Source of the DNA: Thermohalobaculum sp964475765
Lineage (GTDB): Bacteria > Pseudomonadota > Alphaproteobacteria > Rhodobacterales > Rhodobacteraceae
Assembly: GCA_964475765.1 (NCBI GenBank)
Contig: CAYYZH010000003.1
Coordinates: forward strand, 8,009-72,008
Length of the DNA: 64,000 nt
Direction: 5' to 3'
Under the pieces are notes generated by a model that did no database searches, was not told where the DNA came from, and saw only the letters and a program-made list of their open reading frames with translations. This document shows positions 7,607-16,306 of this stretch, one piece after another (the first letter of the stretch is position 1; each line of letters starts with the position of its first letter). Position numbers and translations under genes: made by a program.

Positions 7607-8977
7607 TCAGGCAGGCGCGACGTCGTTTCCGGACGGATCGGGCGCGGACCAATTCATGCCCCGGGTCATGATCATGACGACCGTGACGGCGATGAACGCA
7701 AGAATAGAACCGGCCAGCAATGCGAAATCCGTCGAGCGCAGAATCAGGAAAAGCGTGGCGTAGAGCACGACCAAACTGCCCCCGAGAATCCAGCATCGCC
7801 GTCCCAGCCCCAGTGCCGTTGCCCCATAAAACGACAGGAGGCCGATGGTGGCCGCGCTGGCCACAACATAGGCGATCTGGAAACCAAGCTGTTCGGCAAG
7901 ACCGAGGAGCACCAGGAAGAAGATCGACTGCGCGACGCCGATCAAAAGGAACTGCGCGGGATGCACCGGGCGACGCGAAGCCCGCTCCGTAAGGAAGACG
8001 GTGAGGAAGGTGAGCGCCACAAAGAGAATCCCGTATTTCACCGCCCGCTGTGCCTTTTGGTAGAGATCCACGGGCTGGTAGAAGCGCACGCCAAACTCGG
8101 GCCCAATCATCGACAACTCGCGGGACATCTGAGGAATATTGCGGGCAAGATGCGGGATGGCCCAGCTTGCCGAGAAGCCCTCCGCGCTGACCTCCCGAGT
8201 CTTGGGCAGAAAGTTGCCGGTGAAACTGGGATGCGCCCAGTCCGAGGTCATGACCACATCTGTCTGTCGCCCGGCGGGCGAAAACCGCAGCGCACCAGCA
8301 CCGTTCAACGCCATCTTGAGCAGGAACGGTGCGGACCCGCGGGGATCGCCGATTTCCGAATGGATGCCGCCGATTCCAGAGAGACGCGTGCCTGGCTCGA
8401 GCCGGACCGGTTTCTGCCCCTGCTTGAGTACCGCATGATCCGAGAAGTTCCGCGCCTCCGGCATCAGGATGGCCAGATAAGCTCGGTCCCATAGAATACT
8501 CTCCCGCGATGAGAGCTTAGATTCGGCCTGGCTCGTATCAAAGTCGAACTCCATGGCGATATCGGAAGTGAAGACAGGGACATCGAAGACGCCGCGCCGG
8601 CGCACTTCGCTGGCAGCGTTAGCCGTGACCGTGTACTGGTCTGGCATAATGGTGATGGCATTGGCGCTAACGGTCTCGGTCTCAGTGCGCCAGCTTCCAT
8701 CCGGCCCAGTGACCTTACGCTCAACCGCCTTTTCTACGGGCAGAACCAACACAGGTCCCGCAATGGCGATCTCGCCGCCCCACTGAGAGGACACCTCGTA
8801 AATGGCACTGCGCCTATAGGAGACCCGGTCCTCGATGACCAGACTGATCATGGTCAAAGGCACCAGCATCACGATGGTCAGCAGAACCAGAAGAGCAAAG
8901 CGCCATCCCGGTGAGGTGAAGTGCGGCGCTCTGAAGGATGCGGTAGACGGGGTCAGGCAAGAACTGGTCTCGGTCAT
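7607..8977 (-). CDS. creD: Inner membrane protein CreD (cell envelope integrity)
   Basis: This 456-residue protein has the CreD architecture: one N-terminal membrane helix (about residues 20-40), a large periplasmic domain with the early sequence ISLVIEDR, and a block of about five or six membrane helices in the C-terminal third. CreD affects envelope stability and in enterobacteria is induced by the CreBC two-component system; no creB or creC is present here. The ATG at 8977 is preferred over the longer open frame because it follows a GGGAG-containing ribosome site and places the first helix at the expected distance. It is a single gene divergent from the CorC-type gene. Confidence 0.88.
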   Translation of the reverse strand: MTETSSCLTPSTASFRAPHFTSPGWRFALLVLLTIVMLVPLTMISLVIEDRVSYRRSAIYEVSSQWGGEIAIAGPVLVLPVEKAVERKVTGPDGSWRTETETVSANAITIMPDQYTVTANAASEVRRRGVFDVPVFTSDIAMEFDFDTSQAESKLSSRESILWDRAYLAILMPEARNFSDHAVLKQGQKPVRLEPGTRLSGIGGIHSEIGDPRGSAPFLLKMALNGAGALRFSPAGRQTDVVMTSDWAHPSFTGNFLPKTREVSAEGFSASWAIPHLARNIPQMSRELSMIGPEFGVRFYQPVDLYQKAQRAVKYGILFVALTFLTVFLTERASRRPVHPAQFLLIGVAQSIFFLVLLGLAEQLGFQIAYVVASAATIGLLSFYGATALGLGRRCWILGGSLVVLYATLFLILRSTDFALLAGSILAFIAVTVVMIMTRGMNWSAPDPSGNDVAPA

Positions 8978-9166
8978 ATCTAGGTGCTCCCACAAGGCTT
9001 GAACTCTGTCGTCATAGCGACAGTTTCCCTGCACAAAGCCGGGGCGTTTCGGGAAAAGATGTGCATGCACCGTGCAGACCGCACCGCCAAACGACCTGCA
9101 CGTCTTGCACCTTTCCCGGCTCGCCCCCATAACCAAGCCTGACGTCAACAAAACGCGAGTACTCTA
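8978..9166. promoter_or_regulatory. Divergent intergenic region of creD and the CorC-type gene
   Basis: This 189-bp gap must carry both promoters. It contains a perfect 6-bp inverted repeat, ctgtcg (9006-9011) and cgacag (9018-9023), and a perfect 10-bp palindrome gtgcatgcac at 9061-9070, followed by several more tgca/tgcac half-sites up to about 9110. Their clustering suggests protein-binding sites, but no known regulator motif is recognised. Confidence 0.3.
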
Positions 9167-10465
9167 ATGGATCCCTCGATGTGGTGGACCTGTTTCATCA
9201 TTCTCGGACTACTGTGCATGTCGGCGTTCTTCTCGGGCTCCGAGACAGCGTTGACAGCTGTTAACCGTGCGGCCATGCATCGGATGGCGGCGCAAGGGTC
9301 CAGAGGTGCCCGTACAGCCCTCAAACTAACCGATGACAACGAACGTCTGATCGGCTCGATCCTGCTCGGCAACAACCTCGTGAATATCCTGGCCGCGTCA
9401 CTGGCGACGTCGTTGTTCACTGCAGCGTTCGGTGAGGCCGGTGTGGCCTGGGCAACGCTGGTCATGACGCTGCTGGTGCTGATATTCGCCGAAGTCGCGC
9501 CGAAGACTTATGCCATTACCTATCCTGAACGGGCGGCGGTGTTGGTCTCCGCGCCCATTGCGTTTCTCGTGCGCACATTTGCGCCGGTTGTCAGCTTCAT
9601 CCGCATGATTGTCCGAATGGCCTTTGGCGTGATCGGCATCGAAGCCGATCCCGACGCTCACATGCTGGCCCCGGATGAGCAGATCCGCGGAACGATCGAC
9701 CTTCATCATTCGGAAGGCGGCGTCGACAAGACCGACCGGGATCGGTTGCTGGCGGCGCTGGATCTAAAGGATCGCGAGGTTGCCGAAGTCATGCGTCATC
9801 GCCGTGACATCCAGTCGATCTCAGCGGAGGACCCGCCCGAGGACATTCTGGCGTTTTGCCTGTCCTCCTCGCACACCCGCATCCCGATCTGGAAGGGCGA
9901 ACCGGAAAACATTGTCGGCGTGCTCCATGCCAAGGATCTGTTGCGGGCCGAATATCGTCAGGTGCGCAATGCGCAGGACCCGAAGGCCGCTCTCTCGCGT
10001 CTCGACGTGATGAGCATCGCGATGAAGCCGTGGTTCGTGCCGGAGACCCGTCCGCTGGACGATCTCCTCAGGGCCTTTCTGCGGCGTAACTCACAATTTG
10101 CGCTGGTCGTGGACGAATACGGCGTGCTGCAGGGGCTGGTGACACTAGAGGATATCCTCGAGGAGATCGTCGGCGACATCACGGATGAGCACGACATCGA
10201 CGATGAAGGATTGGTGCGCGAGGCAGATGGTTCTGTCGTGGTGCCCGGCGCGACCACCATTCGAGATCTGAACCGGGCGCTTGACTGGACTTTGCCCGAT
10301 GACGAGGCGACCACTGTGGCCGGATTGATGATCCACGAAGCCCAAACAATCCCGACCGAGGGCCAGGTGTTTGCCTTTCACGGAGTACGCTTCGAAGTGC
10401 TGGAACGTAGCCGTCATCAAGTGACGAAGCTAAGGTTGAAGTCTTTGAACCGTATTATTCAGTAG
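9167..10465 (+). CDS. HlyC/CorC (CNNM/DUF21) family membrane protein
   Basis: A 432-residue inner-membrane protein in the order expected for the CorB/CorC family. A DUF21 transmembrane domain covers about residues 1-190 and starts with the conserved FFSGSETALTAVN. Two CBS domains follow at about residues 205-330, including the typical VVDEYGVLQGLVTLEDILEE. A CorC_HlyC accessory domain ends the chain. Family members are linked to magnesium and cobalt efflux or homeostasis. Despite the name there is no evidence for a hemolysin role. The gene is monocistronic as far as can be seen. Confidence 0.92.
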   Translation: MDPSMWWTCFIILGLLCMSAFFSGSETALTAVNRAAMHRMAAQGSRGARTALKLTDDNERLIGSILLGNNLVNILAASLATSLFTAAFGEAGVAWATLVMTLLVLIFAEVAPKTYAITYPERAAVLVSAPIAFLVRTFAPVVSFIRMIVRMAFGVIGIEADPDAHMLAPDEQIRGTIDLHHSEGGVDKTDRDRLLAALDLKDREVAEVMRHRRDIQSISAEDPPEDILAFCLSSSHTRIPIWKGEPENIVGVLHAKDLLRAEYRQVRNAQDPKAALSRLDVMSIAMKPWFVPETRPLDDLLRAFLRRNSQFALVVDEYGVLQGLVTLEDILEEIVGDITDEHDIDDEGLVREADGSVVVPGATTIRDLNRALDWTLPDDEATTVAGLMIHEAQTIPTEGQVFAFHGVRFEVLERSRHQVTKLRLKSLNRIIQ

Positions 10466-10530
10466 CGCCGCCAGCGGAGAGAAGCGGGTGGCTGCGCCAA
10501 GTTCTTGGTGTCAGGCGGGCGCCACTTCGT

Positions 10531-10545
10531 CTAAGTGTGACTTAG
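10531..10545. repeat. Short perfect inverted repeat
   Basis: CTAAGT-gtg-ACTTAG, 6-bp arms with a 3-base spacer, in the gap after the CorC-type gene. It has no T-run, so it is as likely an operator as a terminator. It ends 3 bases before the GTG of the doubtful 84-codon ORF. Confidence 0.4.
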
Positions 10546-10548
10546 CCA

Positions 10549-10803
10549 GTGTTCCAGACCGATGTTCAGGTCAGGATCGTTAGAAGAGAACAGGCATCCA
10601 TTGAGCGGAATACATCGCTAACCAGGCTAGATAGAGAACTCGGCTTTGGGCCAAACGTCTTTGTATTATCCGGCACTCGGCCATTGGCCGAAGTTTGTGA
10701 AAAAATTGCCAGAATTGACACGAAAACACCGAATAATCCTGAAATTATCGAATTTTCAAATATAATCGTAGGCATGACCCCAGACCTAGAGACTGAGATG
10801 TAA
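10549..10803 (+). CDS. Hypothetical small protein (doubtful)
   Basis: An 84-codon open frame with a GTG start directly after an in-frame TAG. It has no recognisable ribosome-binding site. The predicted product is hydrophilic, with no signal peptide, membrane helix or known domain. The second half and the following 110 bp are markedly AT-rich compared with the neighbours. Its position upstream of the orphan histidine kinase gene on the same strand could mean a shared transcript, but base composition alone does not establish that it is coding. Confidence 0.35.
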   Translation: MFQTDVQVRIVRREQASIERNTSLTRLDRELGFGPNVFVLSGTRPLAEVCEKIARIDTKTPNNPEIIEFSNIIVGMTPDLETEM

Positions 10804-10912
10804 ATTTGGAAATCGCGTTTATAATACTAAAATTTTTATTCTAAACAGCGCATCTATTTTTCATCAAGCAATAATAATTTAACGTGCGTCGTGGAGTGTA
10901 GCCGTGAAATGA

Positions 10913-11698
10913 ATGAGTGAGAAACGACTCCCTTCACCGGAAAACCATACAGGCATGGCAAAGTCGGGTCAGTCCAAGGTTACGGCAACTTACGATTGCG
11001 GATGTGAACAGCATCTCGAGGAAATCCTCTATGCGATTACTCATGAGGTGCGCGCATCGCTAAGAGCTCTCACCATTCTTCCCCAGATGATCAATGAAGA
11101 TCTTGCTGAAAAGAACTACCCCGGTAAATCTGAGGTGTTTGATCAGCTCAATATGGTGCAACGACACGCCCGACGAGTGGACCAAATGTTTTTGGATCTG
11201 CGTACGTATTCACGGGTCGGTCTGATGACCGAGCGTTCAAGCATCGTAAATCTCGAATACGCGTTCAACGACTGCCTCTCATCGCTAAAAATTCCAGCGG
11301 GATTTCACTTAGATCCAGTCTTCGACGTCGACGAGCTTTTCGTACCCTACAACGACTTTGTGACCCTCCTTGCGGCGCTCGTATCGAACGCTGTAAAACA
11401 CCATGATCGCGACATTGGCTGCATTCTCGTTTCTGCGTTTCGCGATTGCGATGGTGTCCAGCTTTTGGTCGAAGATGACGGTCCGGGCATCCTGCCCAAA
11501 GACCGACAGCGAGTATTCGAGCTTATGACCACCCTGCAATCCCACGATGTGCGCGAAGGCAGCGGGATGGGGCTGGCCGTTGCAGACAGGATTGTAAATC
11601 TGTTGCAAGGCACAATCGAAATAGACGATCCAATCGGGCATCGGGGCACTGTGTTTCGTGTCCAGCTCCCGCCCAATGTCCTGCCAACCAATCAGTAA
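10913..11698 (+). CDS. Orphan cytoplasmic sensor histidine kinase
   Basis: A 261-residue kinase without membrane helices. The dimerisation/phosphoacceptor domain has the H-box AITHEVRASL with His44. The ATPase domain shows the N-box Asn159 (LVSNAVKHHD), the G1 box DDGPG at 188-192 and the G2 box GSGMGLA at 216-222. All residues needed for autophosphorylation appear present. No sensor domain precedes the H-box beyond about 30 residues containing three Cys (Cys29, Cys31 and the conserved-looking local context CGCEQH), so input may come from a partner protein. No response regulator gene is adjacent. The upstream sequence is AT-rich and differs from surrounding DNA. Confidence 0.85.
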   Translation: MSEKRLPSPENHTGMAKSGQSKVTATYDCGCEQHLEEILYAITHEVRASLRALTILPQMINEDLAEKNYPGKSEVFDQLNMVQRHARRVDQMFLDLRTYSRVGLMTERSSIVNLEYAFNDCLSSLKIPAGFHLDPVFDVDELFVPYNDFVTLLAALVSNAVKHHDRDIGCILVSAFRDCDGVQLLVEDDGPGILPKDRQRVFELMTTLQSHDVREGSGMGLAVADRIVNLLQGTIEIDDPIGHRGTVFRVQLPPNVLPTNQ

Positions 11699-11881
11699 GG
11701 CGCTGATTACCCGCCCGGACTTCAGTATGCGCGACTTGTTAAGCCCAGCCGTTCGGATACGGGATCTTCAGCGCAATTCCTAAGGTCTGTTCAAAGCGAT
11801 TGACCACGCCAAGGCACCATCCTACGAGCGTACGATGGCCTGATGGCTGACATTCCCATATTTCGGATCGAAGACTAACCC

Positions 11882-14317
11882 ATGAAAAGCCAAGTCAAGG
11901 CCGTCGTTATCGGCGGTGGAATTGCCGGATGCTCGACGCTCTACCACCTGACCCGGGAAGGGTGGAGCGACGTAATGCTGCTGGAGCGCGATGAGCTGAC
12001 TTCCGGCACCACATGGCACTCCGCGGCGCAGGTCACGAATTTTGGAATGACCCAGACCATGGTCGGTCTAAAAAGCCATTCCATCAATCTCTACCGTGAA
12101 CTGGCTACTGACCCGGAATACCCGATCAACTACCACCATGGAGATGGCGGTATCCGGTTGGCGAACACCCCGGCACAAATGGATGGTTACCATCACTTTG
12201 CGTCGATGGCCCGTGGCATTGGCGTCGAATTCGAGGTTATCGACGCTGACGAATGCGCACGTCGCCACCCATTGATCTCCACCGAAAATCTCTTGGGCGG
12301 CCTGTGGGATCCTTCCGACGGGGACATCGATCCAGCTCAGCTTTGTCAGGCGCTGGCCCGACGCGCACGCCTGACCGGTGCAGAGATCCACCGGCACACG
12401 CCGGTGACCGGGCTGCGCCAACTTGCGGACGACACGTGGATTGTGGAGACCCCGAAGGGGACGGTTCACGCGGATGTTGTCGTCAACGCCTGCGGTTACC
12501 GGGTGAACGAAGTCGCCGCGATGATGGGCGTGCACCACCCCGTGGCTTCAATGGAACATCAGTATTTCGTCACCGAGGAGATCCCGGCCATCCGCGATGC
12601 GGGACAAAGGATGCCTCTGCTACGATGCCCAATCAGCGACTACTATGCGCGTCAGGAGAAGTTCGGCCTGCTCGTGGGCTTCTACGAGCAGGACTGCAAA
12701 ACTTGGGGCATGGACGGGATCGATCCCAAGTTCACAAATGCGCTTTGCCCCGATGATCTCGAGCGTGTCACTGATGTGCTTGAAGGCGCGTTCGAGCGGA
12801 TGCCAGCACTCACCGAAGTGGGCATTCACACTATCGTAAATGGGCCTATCACTTACACCATTGACGGCGCACCTTTGGTCGGTCCGATTCCGGGCAAGCG
12901 CAATGCCTATTGCATTGTCGGACTGCGGGCGGGGCTAGGTGAAGGTGGCGGACACGGCTGGCTGCTCGCTCAGCAGATCGTGCATGGCGAAGCCTGCTAC
13001 GACACTTGGGTGATCGATCCACGACGGTTCACCGGTCATGCCAATGTGGAACTGACAGCATTAAAGGCTGTCGAGGACTATCAAAATGAGTTCCGCTTCC
13101 ATTTCCCCCACGAGCACCGTCCCGCCGGGAGGCCGATGAAGACCACGCCGCTCACACCTATCTTGGCCGCAGAGGGCGCCGAGTTCGGCGTGGTCAACGG
13201 GTGGGAGCGCATCGACTATTTCAAACCCTCGCCTGAGTTTTCCGAGACCCTTGGCTTTCGGTTCAACGAGGTCCACGCGATTGTCGCGCAGGAAGTCGAA
13301 GCGGTGGCGACAGGTGTCGGGCTGACGGAGGTCAGCGGCTTCAACCGCTTCGAGATAAAGGGCACGGACGCTCTCGAGTTTCTCGACAGGATGTTCTGTG
13401 GCCGCGTAAGCCGCAAGCCCGGGCGAGTTGGTCTTGGCTACCTCCTCAACCACGCCGGGATGCTCAAGAGCGAGGCGACGATTGCCAACCTGCCGGCGTC
13501 AGCATCAGGGCCGGATCGCATCTGGTACGGATCGGCAGCCGCCGCGGAATTTCACGACATGGACTGGCTGGGCCAACATCTCCGCAGCGATGAAGACGTC
13601 GCGATTAGGTCGCTGACCAATGACTGGACCATCCTCGTGTTGGCCGGGCCCAAGGCGCGCGCCGTACTGTCCGACGCCGCGCGGGGCGAATGGTCGGCGG
13701 AGGCGTTCCCATGGCTGTCCGTGCGCGAGGCGTTTGTCGGCATCGCGACAGCGGTTGTGATGGCTGTCAGCTTTTCCGGCGAGACTGCGTTTGAGATCCA
13801 TGTGCCTAATGCGCAACTTCATGCCGCCTACCTGGCCCTGCGCGAGGCCGGAAAACCGCACGGTCTTCGCCTGTTCGGCAGCCGGGCCATTGAGTCGATG
13901 CGGACGGAGAAGGGTTTTCTGCACTGGAAGTCCGAGATCCTGACCGAGTTCGACCCTTTCGAGACCGGACTTGATAGATTCGTGAAACTCGACAAGGGAG
14001 ACTTTATCGGTAAGGACGCGCTCGTGCGGCGCAAGGCGGCGGGCCCGCAAAAACTGTTGATCACCCTGGCCATCGATTGCTCGGACCGCTGGGCGCATGC
14101 CGGGTCCAGTGTTCTCCGCGATGGCCGCGTCGTGGGCACCGTCACATCAGGGGAGTGGGGACATCGCACGGGGCTGAACCTGGCGATGGCCTTCGTCGAG
14201 CCCGCTCTTTCCGCACCGGGCACGCGGGTGTCGATCGACATGCTCGGCACAGAATTCGCAGCGGAGGTGATCCCGCCCTGCCCTTACGATCCGGATTTTG
14301 CGCGGGTCAGGGCCTGA
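11882..14317 (+). CDS. FAD-dependent dimethylglycine/sarcosine dehydrogenase-like oxidoreductase
   Basis: This 811-residue two-part enzyme has the layout of dimethylglycine and sarcosine dehydrogenases. An N-terminal DAO-type FAD domain begins with GGGIAG at residues 11-16 and carries SGTTWHSAA at 41-49; His46 is in the position used for covalent FAD attachment in that family. From about residue 430 to the end lie GcvT-like folate-binding domains that would accept the released one-carbon unit. Expected chemistry is oxidative N-demethylation of a methylated amine in the cytoplasm. It is a single plus-strand gene converging on the enolase-superfamily gene, 57 bp away. Exact substrate (dimethylglycine, sarcosine or another N-methyl amino acid) is open. 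Confidence 0.85.
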   Translation: MKSQVKAVVIGGGIAGCSTLYHLTREGWSDVMLLERDELTSGTTWHSAAQVTNFGMTQTMVGLKSHSINLYRELATDPEYPINYHHGDGGIRLANTPAQMDGYHHFASMARGIGVEFEVIDADECARRHPLISTENLLGGLWDPSDGDIDPAQLCQALARRARLTGAEIHRHTPVTGLRQLADDTWIVETPKGTVHADVVVNACGYRVNEVAAMMGVHHPVASMEHQYFVTEEIPAIRDAGQRMPLLRCPISDYYARQEKFGLLVGFYEQDCKTWGMDGIDPKFTNALCPDDLERVTDVLEGAFERMPALTEVGIHTIVNGPITYTIDGAPLVGPIPGKRNAYCIVGLRAGLGEGGGHGWLLAQQIVHGEACYDTWVIDPRRFTGHANVELTALKAVEDYQNEFRFHFPHEHRPAGRPMKTTPLTPILAAEGAEFGVVNGWERIDYFKPSPEFSETLGFRFNEVHAIVAQEVEAVATGVGLTEVSGFNRFEIKGTDALEFLDRMFCGRVSRKPGRVGLGYLLNHAGMLKSEATIANLPASASGPDRIWYGSAAAAEFHDMDWLGQHLRSDEDVAIRSLTNDWTILVLAGPKARAVLSDAARGEWSAEAFPWLSVREAFVGIATAVVMAVSFSGETAFEIHVPNAQLHAAYLALREAGKPHGLRLFGSRAIESMRTEKGFLHWKSEILTEFDPFETGLDRFVKLDKGDFIGKDALVRRKAAGPQKLLITLAIDCSDRWAHAGSSVLRDGRVVGTVTSGEWGHRTGLNLAMAFVEPALSAPGTRVSIDMLGTEFAAEVIPPCPYDPDFARVRA

Positions 14318-14374
14318 GAATGACAGGCCCCGAAAAGAAAGCGACGCCGTCCCGGGAACGATGAGATCTCCCCG

Positions 14375-15466
14375 CTACAGCCGCGCCTCAAACGGCGCCA
14401 GCTTGTCCCAGTCAAACATCACCCCGGTGCCGGGAGCGTCGGGCGCGACAGCCAGCCCGTCTTCGACAACCAAAGGCCGCATCGTGTATTGATCGATCGG
14501 GAACGAGTGGACCTCGATCAGCCCGGGTGAGCCCATGCCGGAGACCAGACTGACATGCAATTCCTGCATACCATGACTGCAGACGGATATGCCGGCCTCT
14601 GTGCCGATGCGAGCCGCGGCCAGCCAACCTGTGATGCCACCACAATTCGAGGCATCGGGTTGGAGAAAAGCCAGTTTGGAGTGCTCGATGGCATGCTCGA
14701 ATTCGTGAATCGTGTGGAGGTTCTCTCCCATTGCCAAAGGCATTCCCGTCGCATCGGCAATCCGTCCGTAGGCAGCATAGTGATCGGGAATGATCGGCTC
14801 TTCGAACCAGAGAAGATCAAATGGCTGGAACGCGAGCGCAGCCTCAATCGCTTCGGCTTCAGAGAGCGCGTAGTTGGCATCCACCGCCAAGACCACATTG
14901 GGCCCGATTAGATCCCTCACAGCGGCTACTCGCTCGACATCATCTCGCTGGGGACGCCCGACCTTGATCTTCACGCCGTCGAACCCGGCATCGAGATAGC
15001 CCTGAACCGACGTCAGTAGCTTGGCAAGATCGAAGCCAAGATCGATCCCGCCGCAATAGGCGCGGCACCGGTCCGACTGCCCCCCAGCCATCTCGGCGAG
15101 CGACTGCCGCAATGCGTTACCGCGCAGATCCCAGAGCGCGATATCCACCGCAGAGATCGCAAAGGAGGCTACACCGCCGCGGCCCACATAGTGCACATGC
15201 CATTGCATCTCATCGTAAAGATCCTCGACCGCCGCTGCATCTCGTCCAATCAGCATCGGCGCAAGGTCGTGCCGGATCATTGCGAGAACCGCGTGCCCGC
15301 CCTTTCCGCCGGTATAGGAATAGCCGGTGCCGCTGGAGCCGTCATCCAGAGTGATCGTCGCCGTAATCAATTCAAAATGTGTATGATCACCATGCTTGGC
15401 ATCGACGAGCACCTCAGCCAGCGGCACGTGGAACAGGCGGGGCTCAACGGATATGATCTCGGGCAT
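14375..15466 (-). CDS. Mandelate racemase-subgroup enolase superfamily enzyme
   Basis: A 363-residue enzyme of the mandelate racemase / muconate lactonizing superfamily, which abstracts the alpha-proton of a carboxylate bound to Mg2+. The mandelate racemase subgroup set is complete: KxK with Lys166 and Lys168, metal ligands Asp196, Glu222 and Glu248, the Asp271-His298 dyad, and Glu318. This numbering is almost the same as in Pseudomonas mandelate racemase. The subgroup contains racemases and acid-sugar dehydratases. The gene follows the GntR regulator gene (13 bp gap) and is divergent from a TRAP transporter, so its substrate is probably the acid imported by that transporter. Confidence 0.85.
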   Translation of the reverse strand: MPEIISVEPRLFHVPLAEVLVDAKHGDHTHFELITATITLDDGSSGTGYSYTGGKGGHAVLAMIRHDLAPMLIGRDAAAVEDLYDEMQWHVHYVGRGGVASFAISAVDIALWDLRGNALRQSLAEMAGGQSDRCRAYCGGIDLGFDLAKLLTSVQGYLDAGFDGVKIKVGRPQRDDVERVAAVRDLIGPNVVLAVDANYALSEAEAIEAALAFQPFDLLWFEEPIIPDHYAAYGRIADATGMPLAMGENLHTIHEFEHAIEHSKLAFLQPDASNCGGITGWLAAARIGTEAGISVCSHGMQELHVSLVSGMGSPGLIEVHSFPIDQYTMRPLVVEDGLAVAPDAPGTGVMFDWDKLAPFEARL

Positions 15467-15479
15467 CGACAGCCAGGTT

Positions 15480-16139
15480 CTAAAGGTTTCGTTTCATGTG
15501 GTCATAGATCGCTGCCTTGCACGCTTCTTGATCACGGGCAAGTGCGGCATCGACGATGGCCTGGTGCTCCAAGATGATCGCTTCGAAGTAGTTCGCGTCA
15601 AAATTCCGTTTCAGGCCGATAAACTGCTGTCGAAATTGCAAGTAAACTCGCCCGAAAGTTTCGATCAGAAGGGGAGAGTTACAAGCCGAGATCAGAGTCT
15701 GATGAAACTCAAGTTCTGCTGCTGTCCAAAGAGGCAGGAATGCCTGTGGAAGGTCTTCCTGCACAATTTGGCGTTCGATGTGCAACAACTTGTGGTGCGC
15801 GGCAGACAGTTGCGCTTCCCAGGCGACGCCGCCCCGCTCCATCGACTCGGAGGCGCCCTGCCGTTCCAGCATAATGCGGAACCGCGTGACGTCCCCACGC
15901 CGCTCCGGCGAACTCTGCGTCGCGCGAAAGCCGCGTTGCATCTCGAAGTCGACGAGGCCAATGCCACTCAGTCGAAGCAATGCGTCGCGGACAGTATTTG
16001 CCGAGCAGTCGTAGTCACCCAACAGCAGCGCCGGCTTCAGCTTCTCACCCGGTGCAAAACCGCCGGAAGCCAGCTTAGCCTTGAGGTCATCGTAGATGTC
16101 GACGGTATCAAAACGTTTGGTTATCGGGTGGCCCTCCAG
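15480..16139 (-). CDS. GntR-family regulator (FCD domain), non-standard start
   Basis: The C-terminal part is a clear FCD effector domain rich in conserved acidic and His residues (for example LEFHQTLISAC and EHQAIVDA), ending in a typical Asp-His-Met-Lys. The winged helix-turn-helix is intact upstream (DIYDDLKAKLASGGFAPGEK and ANTVRDALLRL), but the first ATG, GTG or TTG in frame is the TTG at 16022, inside that DNA-binding domain. The frame is open to about 16151, where a TAG closes it. The best candidate start is therefore CTG at 16139, or ATA at 16124; I use 16139. It probably represses the enolase gene behind it and the divergent TRAP operon. The alternative is a damaged start. Confidence 0.7.
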   Translation of the reverse strand: MEGHPITKRFDTVDIYDDLKAKLASGGFAPGEKLKPALLLGDYDCSANTVRDALLRLSGIGLVDFEMQRGFRATQSSPERRGDVTRFRIMLERQGASESMERGGVAWEAQLSAAHHKLLHIERQIVQEDLPQAFLPLWTAAELEFHQTLISACNSPLLIETFGRVYLQFRQQFIGLKRNFDANYFEAIILEHQAIVDAALARDQEACKAAIYDHMKRNL

Positions 16140-16210
16140 CGCCGGATCACTCTAGAATTTTGAAATTTAATTAATCAATCGAAAATCAGAGAAATCTCCA
16201 AAAACCTCTA

Positions 16211-16239
16211 TTGTCGCTGACAAAGCACCTCGCTAGTGT
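16211..16239 (+). promoter_or_regulatory. Candidate GntR operator overlapping a TRAP-operon promoter
   Basis: TTGTC-GCT-GACAA at 16211-16223 is a perfect 13-bp inverted repeat of the kind bound by FCD-type GntR regulators. TTGTCG (16211-16216) and TAGTGT (16234-16239), 17 bases apart, could be the -35 and -10 of the TRAP operon. The overlap would let the regulator block transcription. Confidence 0.45.
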
Positions 16240-16306
16240 CACGCCATTCAGTCCGAAACTGCGTGATAAAGGCAGCCGGACACCTGAACTGCCGGGAGGA
16301 ACCAGC

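Noticed and set aside
7548..8492. Same-strand alternative frame overlapping creD
   Set aside because: creD has the expected membrane topology and length; the alternative frame gives a charged, motif-free product. Only its tail (7395-7547) lies outside creD and is noted as doubtful.
14375..15466. Hydroxyproline-betaine epimerase (HpbD) as identity of the enolase
   Set aside because: HpbD uses a Lys/Lys pair of the muconate lactonizing subgroup, while this enzyme has the Asp-His dyad of the mandelate racemase subgroup.
15396..16163. Plus-strand open frame of 255 codons opposite the GntR gene
   Set aside because: The opposite strand encodes intact FCD and winged-helix domains, which explains the open frame.
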